DNA of 64,000 bases from Bacillus massilioanorexius (lineage in GTDB: Bacteria > Bacillota > Bacilli > Bacillales > DSM-1321): assembly GCF_902374955.1 (NCBI RefSeq), contig NZ_CABKRX010000084.1, positions 61,202-125,201 of the forward strand, in the 5' to 3' direction. This document shows, one piece after another, positions 1-8,098 of this stretch. The notes below the pieces were generated by a model. That model made no database searches. It saw nothing but the letters and a program-made list of their open reading frames with translations, and had not been told where the DNA came from. The first letter of the stretch is position 1. Every line of letters starts with the position of its first letter. The position numbers and the translations under genes are program-made.

Positions 1-1198
1 ATGCATCATGTAATGCATTTACTGCTTCTGCTAAATGTTCCTCTCTTACTAATACCCAGATAGTCGTATGACTATCTGCAGCTTGCAAAATGCTAATACC
101 TTTTTCGGATAATGCTGTTACGATTTTTGCAGTAACGCCTGGTACACCAGCAATTCCTGCACCAACAACTGAAACTTTTGCACAATTTCTAACAATCATT
201 GGTTCATAACCGATATTTTCAAGAACAGAAATCGCTCGATCTGTCATTTCCTCATTTACCGTATAAACAACACCATTTGGCGAAATGTTGATAAAATCAA
301 CACTTATGGATGCATTCGCCATTGCTTGAAATACGTCTGTTTGCAAATTATATTGATCTTTTTTTGCATTTACACGAATTTGTGAAATTTTATTTAAATG
401 AGCAATCCCTGTTACTAAACGGTCGCTTATATCACTACCTCGCGATTCTCGATGTACTGAGGTAACAAGTGTACCCAATCCATCACTATATGTTGAGCGA
501 ATTCGAATAGGTACTTTGGCTGCCATAGCTATTTCAACAGCACGAGGATGAATCACCTTAGCTCCTTGATAGGCCATATTACAAACTTCATTGTAGGTAA
601 CAACTGATAGTGCCCTTGCATTTTCGGCAATACGAGGGTCAGCTGTCATAATACCTTCTACATCTGTAAAGATATCAACCCATTGTGCTTGCAGGGCAGC
701 TCCAATAGCAGCAGCTGACGTATCACTACCACCTCTTCCTATCGTTGTGATATCTCCATTTCTCGTAACACCTTGGAAACCTGCAACGACTACAACGTCA
801 TAATCCTCAAGCTCTTTTACAATTCTATCACATTTCATGTCGATAATTTTTGCATTTGTATGATCATTATTCGTACGGAAACCAGCTTGAGCACCTGTAT
901 ATGCAGTTGCATTAATTCCATGTTGAAGGAGCATATTTGCAAAAACGACAGAAGATATTGTTTCACCCACAGATAGCAATAAATCCTGCTCTCTTTTTGA
1001 AATTTTACTCTTAGAACCATCTACTAAAGATAATAAAGTATCTGTTGCATAAGGATCACCTTTTCTACCCATTGCTGATACAACAACTACTACTTTATAG
1101 CCATCCTTAACTGCTTTTTCAATATGTTTTCTAGCATGTGCACGGCTTTCTTCATCCTTTACTGATGTACCGCCAAACTTCTGTACGATTATATCCAT
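1..1198 (-). CDS. dapG: Aspartate kinase I (DapG), 3' end cut by the window edge
   Basis: Phosphorylates L-aspartate, the first step of the aspartate pathway to diaminopimelate, lysine, methionine and threonine. My translation from ATG at 1198 gives 399 codons with no stop. The N-terminus has the kinase motif VQKFGGTSV, followed by GRGGSDTSAAA (about residues 168-178), and the C-terminal half has paired ACT-type regulatory segments (VSVVGAGIAG). B. subtilis DapG has about 404 residues, so only the last few codons are missing. The start is preceded by TTGAGGTG at good spacing. It lies 68 bp downstream of asd in the spoVFA-spoVFB-asd-dapG order known from Bacillus. In B. subtilis this isozyme is the diaminopimelate-sensitive one, with a role in cell-wall and spore precursors; that regulatory role is inferred here from family and context. 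Confidence 0.95.
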   Translation of the reverse strand, partial: MDIIVQKFGGTSVKDEESRAHARKHIEKAVKDGYKVVVVVSAMGRKGDPYATDTLLSLVDGSKSKISKREQDLLLSVGETISSVVFANMLLQHGINATAYTGAQAGFRTNNDHTNAKIIDMKCDRIVKELEDYDVVVVAGFQGVTRNGDITTIGRGGSDTSAAAIGAALQAQWVDIFTDVEGIMTADPRIAENARALSVVTYNEVCNMAYQGAKVIHPRAVEIAMAAKVPIRIRSTYSDGLGTLVTSVHRESRGSDISDRLVTGIAHLNKISQIRVNAKKDQYNLQTDVFQAMANASISVDFINISPNGVVYTVNEEMTDRAISVLENIGYEPMIVRNCAKVSVVGAGIAGVPGVTAKIVTALSEKGISILQAADSHTTIWVLVREEHLAEAVNALHDA

Positions 1199-1215
1199 TG
1201 TTACACCTCAAATGA

Positions 1216-1247
1216 ACTCAGCCTTTCATGGAAAAGAAAGGCTGAGT
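1216..1247 (-). terminator. Perfect 12-bp hairpin between asd and dapG
   Basis: The arms ACTCAGCCTTTC and GAAAGGCTGAGT pair perfectly around an 8-nt loop. On the transcribed (minus) strand the 3' arm is followed by TTCATTTGAGG, not a U-run, and the dapG ribosome binding site starts a few bases later. It is therefore a weak terminator at best. An attenuating, RNA-processing or RNA-stability role is equally possible. Confidence 0.5.
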
Positions 1248-1266
1248 CTAATAATTATAGATATAG

Positions 1267-2337
1267 TTATTTTAATGAAACTAATTCTAGTTTTATAAGA
1301 CTTTCAGCAATTTGAACAGAATTCCAAGCTGCTCCTTTTAAAAGATTATCAGAAACCACCCACATATGGAAGCCTTTATCCTCATCTAAATCTTTTCTAA
1401 TTCTTCCAACAAATACGTCATTTTTCCCTACGCAAGCTGCTGGCATTGGATATAGCTGTTCTTCTGGTTGATCTTGTAAAACTACACCTGGTGCATCCGC
1501 TAATAATGCTTTAATATCTGAAACTGAAACACCTGATTTATCTACTTCAATATAAAGTGATTCAGAATGACCTGTTTGAACAGGGATTCTAACACATGTA
1601 GCAGCTACAGGCAATTCAGGTAGATGCATAATTTTCTTCGTTTCATTAATCATTTTCATTTCTTCATAGGTAAAACCATTATCTTGGAACTTGTCAATTT
1701 GCGGAATCGCATTAAAAGCAATTTGATAATGTTTCTCGTCAGATTTTACTGGTAAAATTTGCGGATTTATTTCTTCAGCATTTAAAATTTGTTGAGTTTG
1801 CTGTTCTAATTCTTCAATCGCAGCTGCGCCCGAACCTGAAACTGCTTGATAAGTTGACACTAAAACTTTGTTTAAGCCATAAGCTTGACGAAGTGGCTCT
1901 AGAGCAACGACCATTTGAATTGTAGAACAGTTAGGGTTAGCAATAATACCATTATGTTTTTTCAGGTCTTCTTCATTAACTTCTGGTACTACTAATGGAA
2001 CATTTTCATCCATTCTAAATGCACTTGTATTATCTACAACAATTGCTCCGCGCTTAGCGGCTTCAGGTGCTAATTGTAAAGAAACACTTCCTCCTGCACT
2101 GAATAAAGCGATATCAACTCCCTCAAAAGATTCTGGTTTTGCCTCTTGAACTGTATATTCTGAACCCTTAAATTCAATTTTACTTCCAGCAGAGCGTGAA
2201 GAAGATAAAAGAGTTAATTGCTTTATTGGAAAATTTCTTTTCTCTAATGTTTTCAACATTTGTTGTCCAACTGCTCCAGTTGCTCCTACTACTGCTACAT
2301 GTAATCCTTTAATCTCTTTCACCAATCCATACCCCAT
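1267..2337 (-). CDS. asd: Aspartate-semialdehyde dehydrogenase (Asd)
   Basis: NADPH-dependent reduction of aspartyl phosphate to aspartate semialdehyde, the branch point to diaminopimelate/dipicolinate and to threonine/methionine. The Rossmann motif VVGATGAVGQQ is near the N-terminus. The catalytic cysteine is in NPNCST (about residue 137), and the substrate-binding signature is RIPVQTGHSE. I place the start at the ATG at 2337, giving 356 aa, because AAAGGA lies five bases upstream. An in-frame ATG 21 bases earlier (2358) has no ribosome binding site and would add residues absent from B. subtilis Asd (346 aa). Its product feeds both dapG-linked lysine synthesis and the SpoVFAB enzyme encoded just upstream. 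Confidence 0.95.
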   Translation of the reverse strand: MGYGLVKEIKGLHVAVVGATGAVGQQMLKTLEKRNFPIKQLTLLSSSRSAGSKIEFKGSEYTVQEAKPESFEGVDIALFSAGGSVSLQLAPEAAKRGAIVVDNTSAFRMDENVPLVVPEVNEEDLKKHNGIIANPNCSTIQMVVALEPLRQAYGLNKVLVSTYQAVSGSGAAAIEELEQQTQQILNAEEINPQILPVKSDEKHYQIAFNAIPQIDKFQDNGFTYEEMKMINETKKIMHLPELPVAATCVRIPVQTGHSESLYIEVDKSGVSVSDIKALLADAPGVVLQDQPEEQLYPMPAACVGKNDVFVGRIRKDLDEDKGFHMWVVSDNLLKGAAWNSVQIAESLIKLELVSLK

Positions 2338-2514
2338 TTCTATCCTTTTAGCAATCATTTTTATTTAATATAAGTAGAAATAAAATTGATTCCTGCTTAT
2401 ATAACTACTTTGAATATACACTATATACGTTTGATTTTAACATATTAAAACATAAAAGAAAGAAAAGAATTTTCTTTCTTTTATTTCTTACATCATGCTA
2501 TTCTTTATATATTA

Positions 2515-3111
2515 TTAGGATTGACGGAATTTTTCAATAATTACCGGCTGGATTTGTTCACGATTAAGTGCCGCCTCAATTGTTTCTTTTATTAAAGACA
2601 TTTGTGCAACCATAGATTTGGGTTTATTTTGAGGATCATCTTGCCCATATGGAATAAAATATATATCTTTTGCTGCCATTAACTTCATTAAATTAACTCC
2701 ATTTAATCCTAATGCATCATTAGTAGATATACCTAATACCACTGGACGATAATTTCTTAATGTTGCTTTAGCCGCCATTAATACAGGTGAATCCGTTAAG
2801 GCATTGGCAAACTTACTCATAGAATTACCTGTTAAAGGAGCAATTACCATACAGTCTAGTGGCATCTTAGGACCTAACGGTTCTGCCTTCACAATACTAT
2901 CAACAATAGGGTGACCCGTAATAGAAACAAAGCGTTCTACCCACTCTTCGCCCTTACCAAATCGAGTATTCGTATTCGTTACAGTATGAGTTACTATAGG
3001 AATAACTTCTGCTCCTTCATTCACGAGTTTTTCAATCTCGGGAAAAACAATATCATAAGTACAATGAGATCCTGTTACACCAAATCCAATTCTTTTTCCT
3101 TGTAAACTCAT
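2515..3111 (-). CDS. spoVFB: Dipicolinate synthase subunit B (SpoVFB/DpaB)
   Basis: Flavoprotein-family subunit of dipicolinate synthase, which makes the Ca-chelated dipicolinic acid of the spore core in the mother cell. It has 198 aa, and the start IGFGVTGSHC plus the segment VIAPLTGNSMSKFANALTDS match the flavoprotein/decarboxylase-like fold of DpaB. Its start overlaps the end of spoVFA by 4 bp, so the two subunits are translationally coupled. The neighbours asd and dapG supply the precursor pathway. In B. subtilis the operon depends on SigmaK; I did not find a convincing SigmaK box myself. This gene is strong evidence that the organism forms spores. Confidence 0.95.
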   Translation of the reverse strand: MSLQGKRIGFGVTGSHCTYDIVFPEIEKLVNEGAEVIPIVTHTVTNTNTRFGKGEEWVERFVSITGHPIVDSIVKAEPLGPKMPLDCMVIAPLTGNSMSKFANALTDSPVLMAAKATLRNYRPVVLGISTNDALGLNGVNLMKLMAAKDIYFIPYGQDDPQNKPKSMVAQMSLIKETIEAALNREQIQPVIIEKFRQS

Positions 3112-4010
3112 TTGTCTTTCCCCTTTCGTATCTTGTAATCCTCTTGCAGTAATTGAGAAAGTACATTCGCTAGTATTTTTCCCGCTGTTTTTGGTGCAAC
3201 AATCCCAGGTAAACCAGGAGCTAACAATGCTTTTATTCCCCTTTTTTCAGCATATCGAAAATCCGTACCACCCGGTTTTGATGCTAGATCAATAATTAAC
3301 GTGTGAGCTGGCATACCCGCAATCACCTTTGCTGTTATAATTTGAATAGGAATCGTATTAATACAAATATCAGCATCATTTACTGCATCTGTTAAATACT
3401 CTAAATAAAATGGCTCTAGTCCCATTTCTGTTATTCTTGCAATATGTTCACTTTTTCTAGCTCCAACTTTCACTTTTGCACCTAAAGATTGAAACGCGCG
3501 AGCGACACTCATTCCTGTTCTTCCAAGCCCTAAAACAACAACACGACTACCATGTATCGTGAAATCTGTATGTTGTATGGCCATCATGATTGTTCCTTCA
3601 ACTGTTGGTATACTGTTATAGATTGCAACATCATTTCTTTCAAATAATTGAACTAATTTACGGTTTGTCTTTTTCGTGATCGAATCTAAATATTTATTAC
3701 TAATCCCTGAATATATAACGCAATGAGGCATAGTTTTAGATAAAACCTCGCTTGTCAAAACAACCGTCTCATTCGAAAAAATCGTTTCGATTTTTCCTTC
3801 TGAATTCGTACCAGGTACAGGTAAAATAATGGCATCAATTTCTGAAAAATCTATTTCATCTAATTTTTCCTTTACCGCACCAGAAAAAGCATGATCAAGC
3901 TGTTCAAAACCAATTAATGATATTTTGGCATCTTGCTCAATTAAATTTTTTATGACCTCAAGCTGTCTAGCATCCCCGCCAATTACAGCAATTTGCATAC
4001 CTGTAAGCAC
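3108..4010 (-). CDS. spoVFA: Dipicolinate synthase subunit A (SpoVFA/DpaA)
   Basis: Dehydrogenase-like subunit of dipicolinate synthase, acting on dihydrodipicolinate-pathway intermediates in the sporulating mother cell. It has 300 aa, like B. subtilis SpoVFA. Near residue 155 the second Rossmann motif VVLGLGRTGMS is clear, followed by LASKPGGTDF and the conserved GIKALLAPGLPGIVAPKTAG. The start is GTG at 4010 (GTG CTT ACA GGT ATG), with AGGTGAT seven bases upstream; the internal ATG at codon 5 is less well placed. It overlaps spoVFB by 4 bp. The 370-bp gap upstream should hold its sporulation promoter. Confidence 0.95.
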   Translation of the reverse strand: MLTGMQIAVIGGDARQLEVIKNLIEQDAKISLIGFEQLDHAFSGAVKEKLDEIDFSEIDAIILPVPGTNSEGKIETIFSNETVVLTSEVLSKTMPHCVIYSGISNKYLDSITKKTNRKLVQLFERNDVAIYNSIPTVEGTIMMAIQHTDFTIHGSRVVVLGLGRTGMSVARAFQSLGAKVKVGARKSEHIARITEMGLEPFYLEYLTDAVNDADICINTIPIQIITAKVIAGMPAHTLIIDLASKPGGTDFRYAEKRGIKALLAPGLPGIVAPKTAGKILANVLSQLLQEDYKIRKGKDK

Positions 4011-4373
4011 AACCTATCACCTACTTTGAAAGCAATTTTAATCGTAACATTTCAATACTTAAAGTTTTCATAATCAAATCAAGCTTTATAGGAAGTATCC
4101 TCTATCTTAATAAGAAGATAATGTCCTTAATGAGAGTTGCTCACTCAATCTACAAAGCTTTTCAGACATAAAAACATAATTCATTTTTTCTATCTCATAT
4201 TATGAATCGTTTGGGTAATAGGTGAATGCCAATTAAGAAAAGCGTTTGTCCTTTAATTTCATTATAAAAATCATCTATAAAGAATGTGTCCATTTGTGAC
4301 TTCATCCAATGGAATAGATACATAGCTCTATATCCTCATTTGCGGATGTTGAAAATTATCTTAACCCGATACA
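4011..4373. other. Intergenic region upstream of spoVFA
   Basis: About 360 bp of AT-rich sequence between the ymxH terminator and spoVFA, with no convincing ORF on either strand. It must contain the spoVFA promoter. I looked for the SigmaK-type pair AC/CATA...T and saw only poor matches, so no promoter is called. Confidence 0.5.
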
Positions 4374-4402
4374 ATAAAAAAACGTCCCTTAATGAGACGT
4401 TT
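4374..4402 (-). terminator. Intrinsic terminator downstream of ymxH
   Basis: On the minus strand AAACGTCTC pairs with GGGACGTTT (one G-U) around ATTAA and runs into a T-tract (the A-run at 4376-4382 on the plus strand). It sits 12 bp after the ymxH stop and closes that unit before spoVFA. Confidence 0.85.
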
Positions 4403-4414
4403 ATTCTTACTCTT

Positions 4415-4672
4415 CTATTCGCCTTTATTTTCATACTGTGAATCAGGGATATCAATGATAATCATATCCGCCCCAATCTTTTTTATATGTCGCCATGGAA
4501 CTCTTGTTTCATTGCCATTCCGCTTAAATCCAAACCATTTCACTGATGGAATGATAAGTGCCAATATTTGTCCGTGTTCATTAATTTCTAAATCAGTCTG
4601 ACCTAATACACCTAATCGTTCTGCACGTTTTACATCAACGATTTCCTTACCACTTAATTCACTTAATCTCAT
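4415..4672 (-). CDS. ymxH: YlmC/YmxH family PRC-barrel sporulation protein
   Basis: Small PRC-barrel protein of 85 aa, the same length as B. subtilis YmxH. The sequence is nearly diagnostic: MRLSELSGKEIVD at the start, then ERLGVLGQTDLEIN, and KKIGADMIIIDIP near the end. I use the ATG at 4672 because AGAGGTG precedes it; upstream in-frame codons would add 16 residues not found in the family. The biochemical role is unknown; members are linked to sporulation by regulation and context in B. subtilis. It lies after mlpA, as in B. subtilis, and ends in its own terminator. Confidence 0.88.
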   Translation of the reverse strand: MRLSELSGKEIVDVKRAERLGVLGQTDLEINEHGQILALIIPSVKWFGFKRNGNETRVPWRHIKKIGADMIIIDIPDSQYENKGE

Positions 4673-4950
4673 CAATGCAGTCACCTCTTTATTTTGTCCT
4701 ATTCTATACATATAAGACAAATCAACAACTTAGAAGTAATTCTTGAATAAAAAGACTGTTTTCCCATTGTTTGTTTCCTATGAACAAGTGGCTCATATAA
4801 GTAAAGTTGGATTCTGCTTCAAGATGTTCACTTTCCTCTTTAATCTACCTTTATATGCTGGTCTGGCTTTATCCACTAAAAAACTAAGATCTTTTTTGGT
4901 AAATAGCTCTTCCCTTTTTTTGTCTTTCATTAAAGAAAGAATTGGAATAT
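4673..4950. other. Gap between mlpA terminator and ymxH
   Basis: Roughly 280 bp with no supported gene. Short open frames exist on both strands (4743-4952 plus, and 4793-5095 minus running into mlpA), but their translations show no recognisable motif and lack ribosome binding sites. The ymxH promoter is presumably here; I could not assign boxes. Confidence 0.5.
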
Positions 4951-4997
4951 AAGAAAAAGGGTGTTCCCAATAACTTTCTTTTTGAGACACCCTTTTG
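4951..4997 (-). terminator. Intrinsic terminator downstream of mlpA
   Basis: AAAAGGGTGT and ACACCCTTTT form a 10-bp stem (4987-4996 with 4955-4964), followed on the minus strand by TTCTT. It starts 4 bp after the mlpA stop codon. Confidence 0.85.
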
Positions 4998-5000
4998 CAT

Positions 5001-6224
5001 TTATTCTCCTTGAGGACTAATATAAGCCATAGCGAATTCATCTTTGAAGACTTTATTAGTAATTTCAGCAACTGTTTCTTCAGATACCGCATCAATCAAT
5101 TCTACAATTTCATCTAATGATCGATGCATTCCAAGCATTAGTTCATTTTTACCATTTCGACTCATACGACTATTCGTACTTTCTAAACTAAGCATTAGAT
5201 TTCCTTTTAATTGTTCTTTGCTGTTTTTTAATTCTTTAGAAGTGATTCCTTCTGCTTTAAAAGTAGCAATTGTATTCTGAATCGTTTCAAATAGGATATC
5301 CATTTGATTTGCTCCAGTACCACCGTAGATTGTTACAAGACCGCTATCTTGATAACCTGAATGATACGAATAAACAGAATATGCTAATCCTCTTTGCTCA
5401 CGGACCTCTTGGAACAAACGACTGCTCATACTTCCACCAAGTATATTGTTCATAACAATTAGGCTATAAGCATCAGGATGTCCTATTGGCAAACCTTCAT
5501 AACCTAAGCATAAATGTGCTTGTTCGGTATCTTTTTTACGGTTTAATCTATTCGTATGAAATAATGGTTTATCTTGTTCTTTACTTCTATTTTTACCACG
5601 CTCAAAATTTCCGAAAAGCTTTTCCACTTCTTTAATAAAGCTTTCATCAACATTTCCAGCAATACTGATAACAAGACGATCTGGCGTATACATATCATGA
5701 ACATATTGCTTTAATGTATCACTAGTAAAAGTAGATAATGTTTGTTCCGTACCTAAAATTGGATAGGCTAGAGGATTTTTTTCATAAACTGCTTTACTTA
5801 GTAAATCATGAACAATATCATCTGGTGTGTCTTCATACATTTTAATTTCTTCAAACACTACATTTTTTTCTTTATTTAACTCTTCTGAATCAAAAGTTGA
5901 GTTAAAGTACATATCCCCTAAAACATCAAGTGCATACTTTGCATGATTGTCTAGCACTTTTGCATAGTAACAAGTATATTCTTTTGAAGTAAAGGCGTTT
6001 ACTTGTCCACCAATGCTATCAAAGCTCTCTGCGATCTCTTTTGCACTTCTTGTTGTCGTTCCTTTAAAAAACATATGCTCAAGAAAATGTGAAACACCAT
6101 TATTTGTTTCATTTTCATTTACAGAACCTGCTTTAATCCATAATCCAATAGCTACTGATCGTACTGTTGGAATATTTTCTAATACAATTCTTACTCCATT
6201 TTGGCATGTGTATTTTTTTATCAA
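5001..6224 (-). CDS. mlpA: M16 family zinc metalloprotease MlpA (YmxG)
   Basis: Insulinase/mitochondrial-processing-peptidase-type protease of 407 aa (B. subtilis MlpA 409). The inverted zinc motif HFLEH is at residues 46-50, with the distal glutamate region ELNKEKNVVFEEIKMYEDTPDD about 75 residues later. The family's R/Y segment REQRGLAYSVYSYHSGYQDSGL lies in the C-terminal half, so both halves of the M16 fold are present. In B. subtilis it affects extracellular protease production and lies after ylxY, as here. The native substrate is unknown. Confidence 0.93.
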   Translation of the reverse strand: MIKKYTCQNGVRIVLENIPTVRSVAIGLWIKAGSVNENETNNGVSHFLEHMFFKGTTTRSAKEIAESFDSIGGQVNAFTSKEYTCYYAKVLDNHAKYALDVLGDMYFNSTFDSEELNKEKNVVFEEIKMYEDTPDDIVHDLLSKAVYEKNPLAYPILGTEQTLSTFTSDTLKQYVHDMYTPDRLVISIAGNVDESFIKEVEKLFGNFERGKNRSKEQDKPLFHTNRLNRKKDTEQAHLCLGYEGLPIGHPDAYSLIVMNNILGGSMSSRLFQEVREQRGLAYSVYSYHSGYQDSGLVTIYGGTGANQMDILFETIQNTIATFKAEGITSKELKNSKEQLKGNLMLSLESTNSRMSRNGKNELMLGMHRSLDEIVELIDAVSEETVAEITNKVFKDEFAMAYISPQGE

Positions 6225-6300
6225 AATAGTTCCTCCCTATTTCTTGATGCTTTATTCAGAGTCTTAGTCCAAACTAACATACTTTACTATGTATCACATA

Positions 6301-7260
6301 TTACTGCATGATTCTTTCTTCACTTAATGCTTCCGAAACGGTTGTAATATGAAGCTTCTTATTTTTCATATTAACGATTAATGTTTCTAAAGATTTCGTC
6401 GTAGATTCGGTAGGATGCATTAGCACAAATGCTCCATTATGAATTTTATGTAATACTCTTTCGGTTAAAACACTTGGTGAAGGCTTCTGCCAATCAATCG
6501 TATCTACACTCCACATTATTGTATCCATTTTAAACTCGTCGGCAATTGAAATCGTCTCATCTCGAAACGCACCACTTGGTGGGGCAAACAGTTTACACTG
6601 TACTCCTGTAACAGCTTTAATAATATCATTTGTTTGTTGGATTTCTTTTCGTATTAATGATGCCGACAATGTCTTCATATTCGGATGAGAATATGAATGG
6701 TTTCCAATTTCATGACCTGATTCTTCAATCATTTTTGCCAATTCTGGATTATTCTTTGTCCATTTTCCCTCAAGAAAAAAAGTTGCCTTCACTTGATGTT
6801 TTTTTAATATCGATAGCATTTGTGGGATATACTCATTTCCCCATGCAACATTTATTAAAAAGGAAACGACTGGTTTCTCAGGATGTGCACGATAGATGGG
6901 GGCAGCTTGTAACTGATCTATATGAAGCTTAGGTGGTATTTGTTTAAAAATTAATTTTTTTTCATCAAATTTACCATCTTTTCTCATTACTTTATATGAA
7001 GAATGTATATCTACTTTTAAGCCATTATAACCAGGTACAGTTTTCCACACTGAATCTATCATAGCATCTTTTGGCTCAACTTCATATTTCTTCGCCTTTT
7101 CTTGAATTTCTTCGTAAAGTAGATCTTGGTTCTTTGTAACTGTTACTGCTTCACTTTTTAATTTAGTTACATATTGATTGATATTCGGAGACTGCACCAT
7201 TATCCATGATACCGTTCCAATAGTGCATATCGCAATAATATGTTTGAAATTTTTCCGCAT
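6301..7260 (-). CDS. ylxY: Polysaccharide deacetylase-like protein YlxY
   Basis: Membrane-anchored or secreted NodB-homology protein of 319 aa. An N-terminal hydrophobic segment (about residues 8-24) is followed by a linker and the NodB domain. The zinc-binding motif is present as EIGNHSYSHPNM and the C-terminal VLMHPTEST matches motif 5. Motif 1, normally TFDDG with the catalytic Asp, reads LINVAWGNE here, so deacetylase activity is doubtful. This degenerate motif 1 is, to my knowledge, typical of YlxY relatives. It sits between pnp and mlpA as in B. subtilis and may belong to a sporulation-linked group. Confidence 0.88.
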   Translation of the reverse strand: MRKNFKHIIAICTIGTVSWIMVQSPNINQYVTKLKSEAVTVTKNQDLLYEEIQEKAKKYEVEPKDAMIDSVWKTVPGYNGLKVDIHSSYKVMRKDGKFDEKKLIFKQIPPKLHIDQLQAAPIYRAHPEKPVVSFLINVAWGNEYIPQMLSILKKHQVKATFFLEGKWTKNNPELAKMIEESGHEIGNHSYSHPNMKTLSASLIRKEIQQTNDIIKAVTGVQCKLFAPPSGAFRDETISIADEFKMDTIMWSVDTIDWQKPSPSVLTERVLHKIHNGAFVLMHPTESTTKSLETLIVNMKNKKLHITTVSEALSEERIMQ

Positions 7261-7396
7261 TTTCTATTTCCTCCATTTATAAAACTGAATGCTTTTGTTA
7301 TAGCATTTGTCATTTTTCCTTATACAAAACATGCTTTGTACAGTTTTATGAATATTTTGGAGTGTATAGAAGTAAATCTCAGTAACAAAGAATATA

Positions 7397-7843
7397 TTAT
7401 TTTTTCTTAGTAAAAGATTCATTTACTATATAAAGTAAAAATAAACTGATAGCAAATAAAGCTTCCGTTGAATTAGAAACCGAAATCGTCTCCATCTTTT
7501 CATCGAGTATATGAACAATAAAAAACACACCTTGAAATTCTAACAAAGCCTCAATGATAAACGCTTGTTTTACTGTTAAACCAATATGTATGAAAAATGA
7601 TTTAACAACAAAAAGAATGCCTTCATATATCGTGCTAATAACTAGTAATAGTAGCAAAAACACTATCACATTTTGAAATGAAGAATAATAAAATCCGAAA
7701 AAAGAAAGAAAACCCAAGTATATTACACCAATGAAACATATAGCTAAAACAAATAAAATCACTAAAAGTACAATGCATCCAATCTTTCCAAGTTTATTTT
7801 CGGGTAAAAGCGGTTCTTTTAAATTTTTCTCAGGCATATTCAA
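7397..7843 (-). CDS. Putative YrvL-like membrane regulatory protein
   Basis: A strongly hydrophobic protein of about 148 aa with four likely membrane helices (roughly residues 20-45, 52-75, 88-110 and 125-143) and a basic C-terminus. The layout and segments like FLSFFGFYYSSFQNVIVFLLL resemble YrvL, the B. subtilis regulator tied to SigI/RsoA-controlled oxdC; the match is by recall and moderate. The start is uncertain: TTG at 7843 has AGGGAGA at six-base spacing, ATG at 7837 lies farther from it, and an open frame continues to TTG at 7867. The gene is not present at this position between pnp and ylxY in B. subtilis. Confidence 0.6.
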   Translation of the reverse strand: MNMPEKNLKEPLLPENKLGKIGCIVLLVILFVLAICFIGVIYLGFLSFFGFYYSSFQNVIVFLLLLLVISTIYEGILFVVKSFFIHIGLTVKQAFIIEALLEFQGVFFIVHILDEKMETISVSNSTEALFAISLFLLYIVNESFTKKK

Positions 7844-8053
7844 ATCACTCTCCCTAGACTTGAACAAAATACCATAATTATAGTATTTAGTCTTTCCCTT
7901 AAAAAGAAACTGCTCTCTTATTTCTTACACATAATGTTATGAGAGATAAAAGAGAAAAAGACTATTCCAGACCCCATAGTATTGTCAAAACTCTGTAACT
8001 TATGGCTTATATAATTGAGACTCAGGGTATCATTTGTCTATTCCTATCACCAC

Positions 8054-8084
8054 AAAAAATAGCATATGGCTATAGCCATATGCT
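8054..8084 (-). terminator. Intrinsic terminator downstream of pnp
   Basis: A perfect 24-nt palindrome (8061-8084, half-site AGCATATGGCTA) gives a strong hairpin on the minus strand followed by ATTTTTTG. It lies about 15 bp past the pnp stop. Confidence 0.88.
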
Positions 8085-8098
8085 TACTTAAAGCAAGA

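Noticed and set aside
1199..1266. Possible lysine riboswitch before dapG
   Set aside because: The gap is 68 bp, far too short, and dapG is not the lysine-regulated isozyme in Bacillus.
4743..5095. Open frames on both strands between mlpA and ymxH
   Set aside because: The minus frame overlaps the mlpA 3' end and crosses its terminator; neither frame has an SD or recognisable motif.
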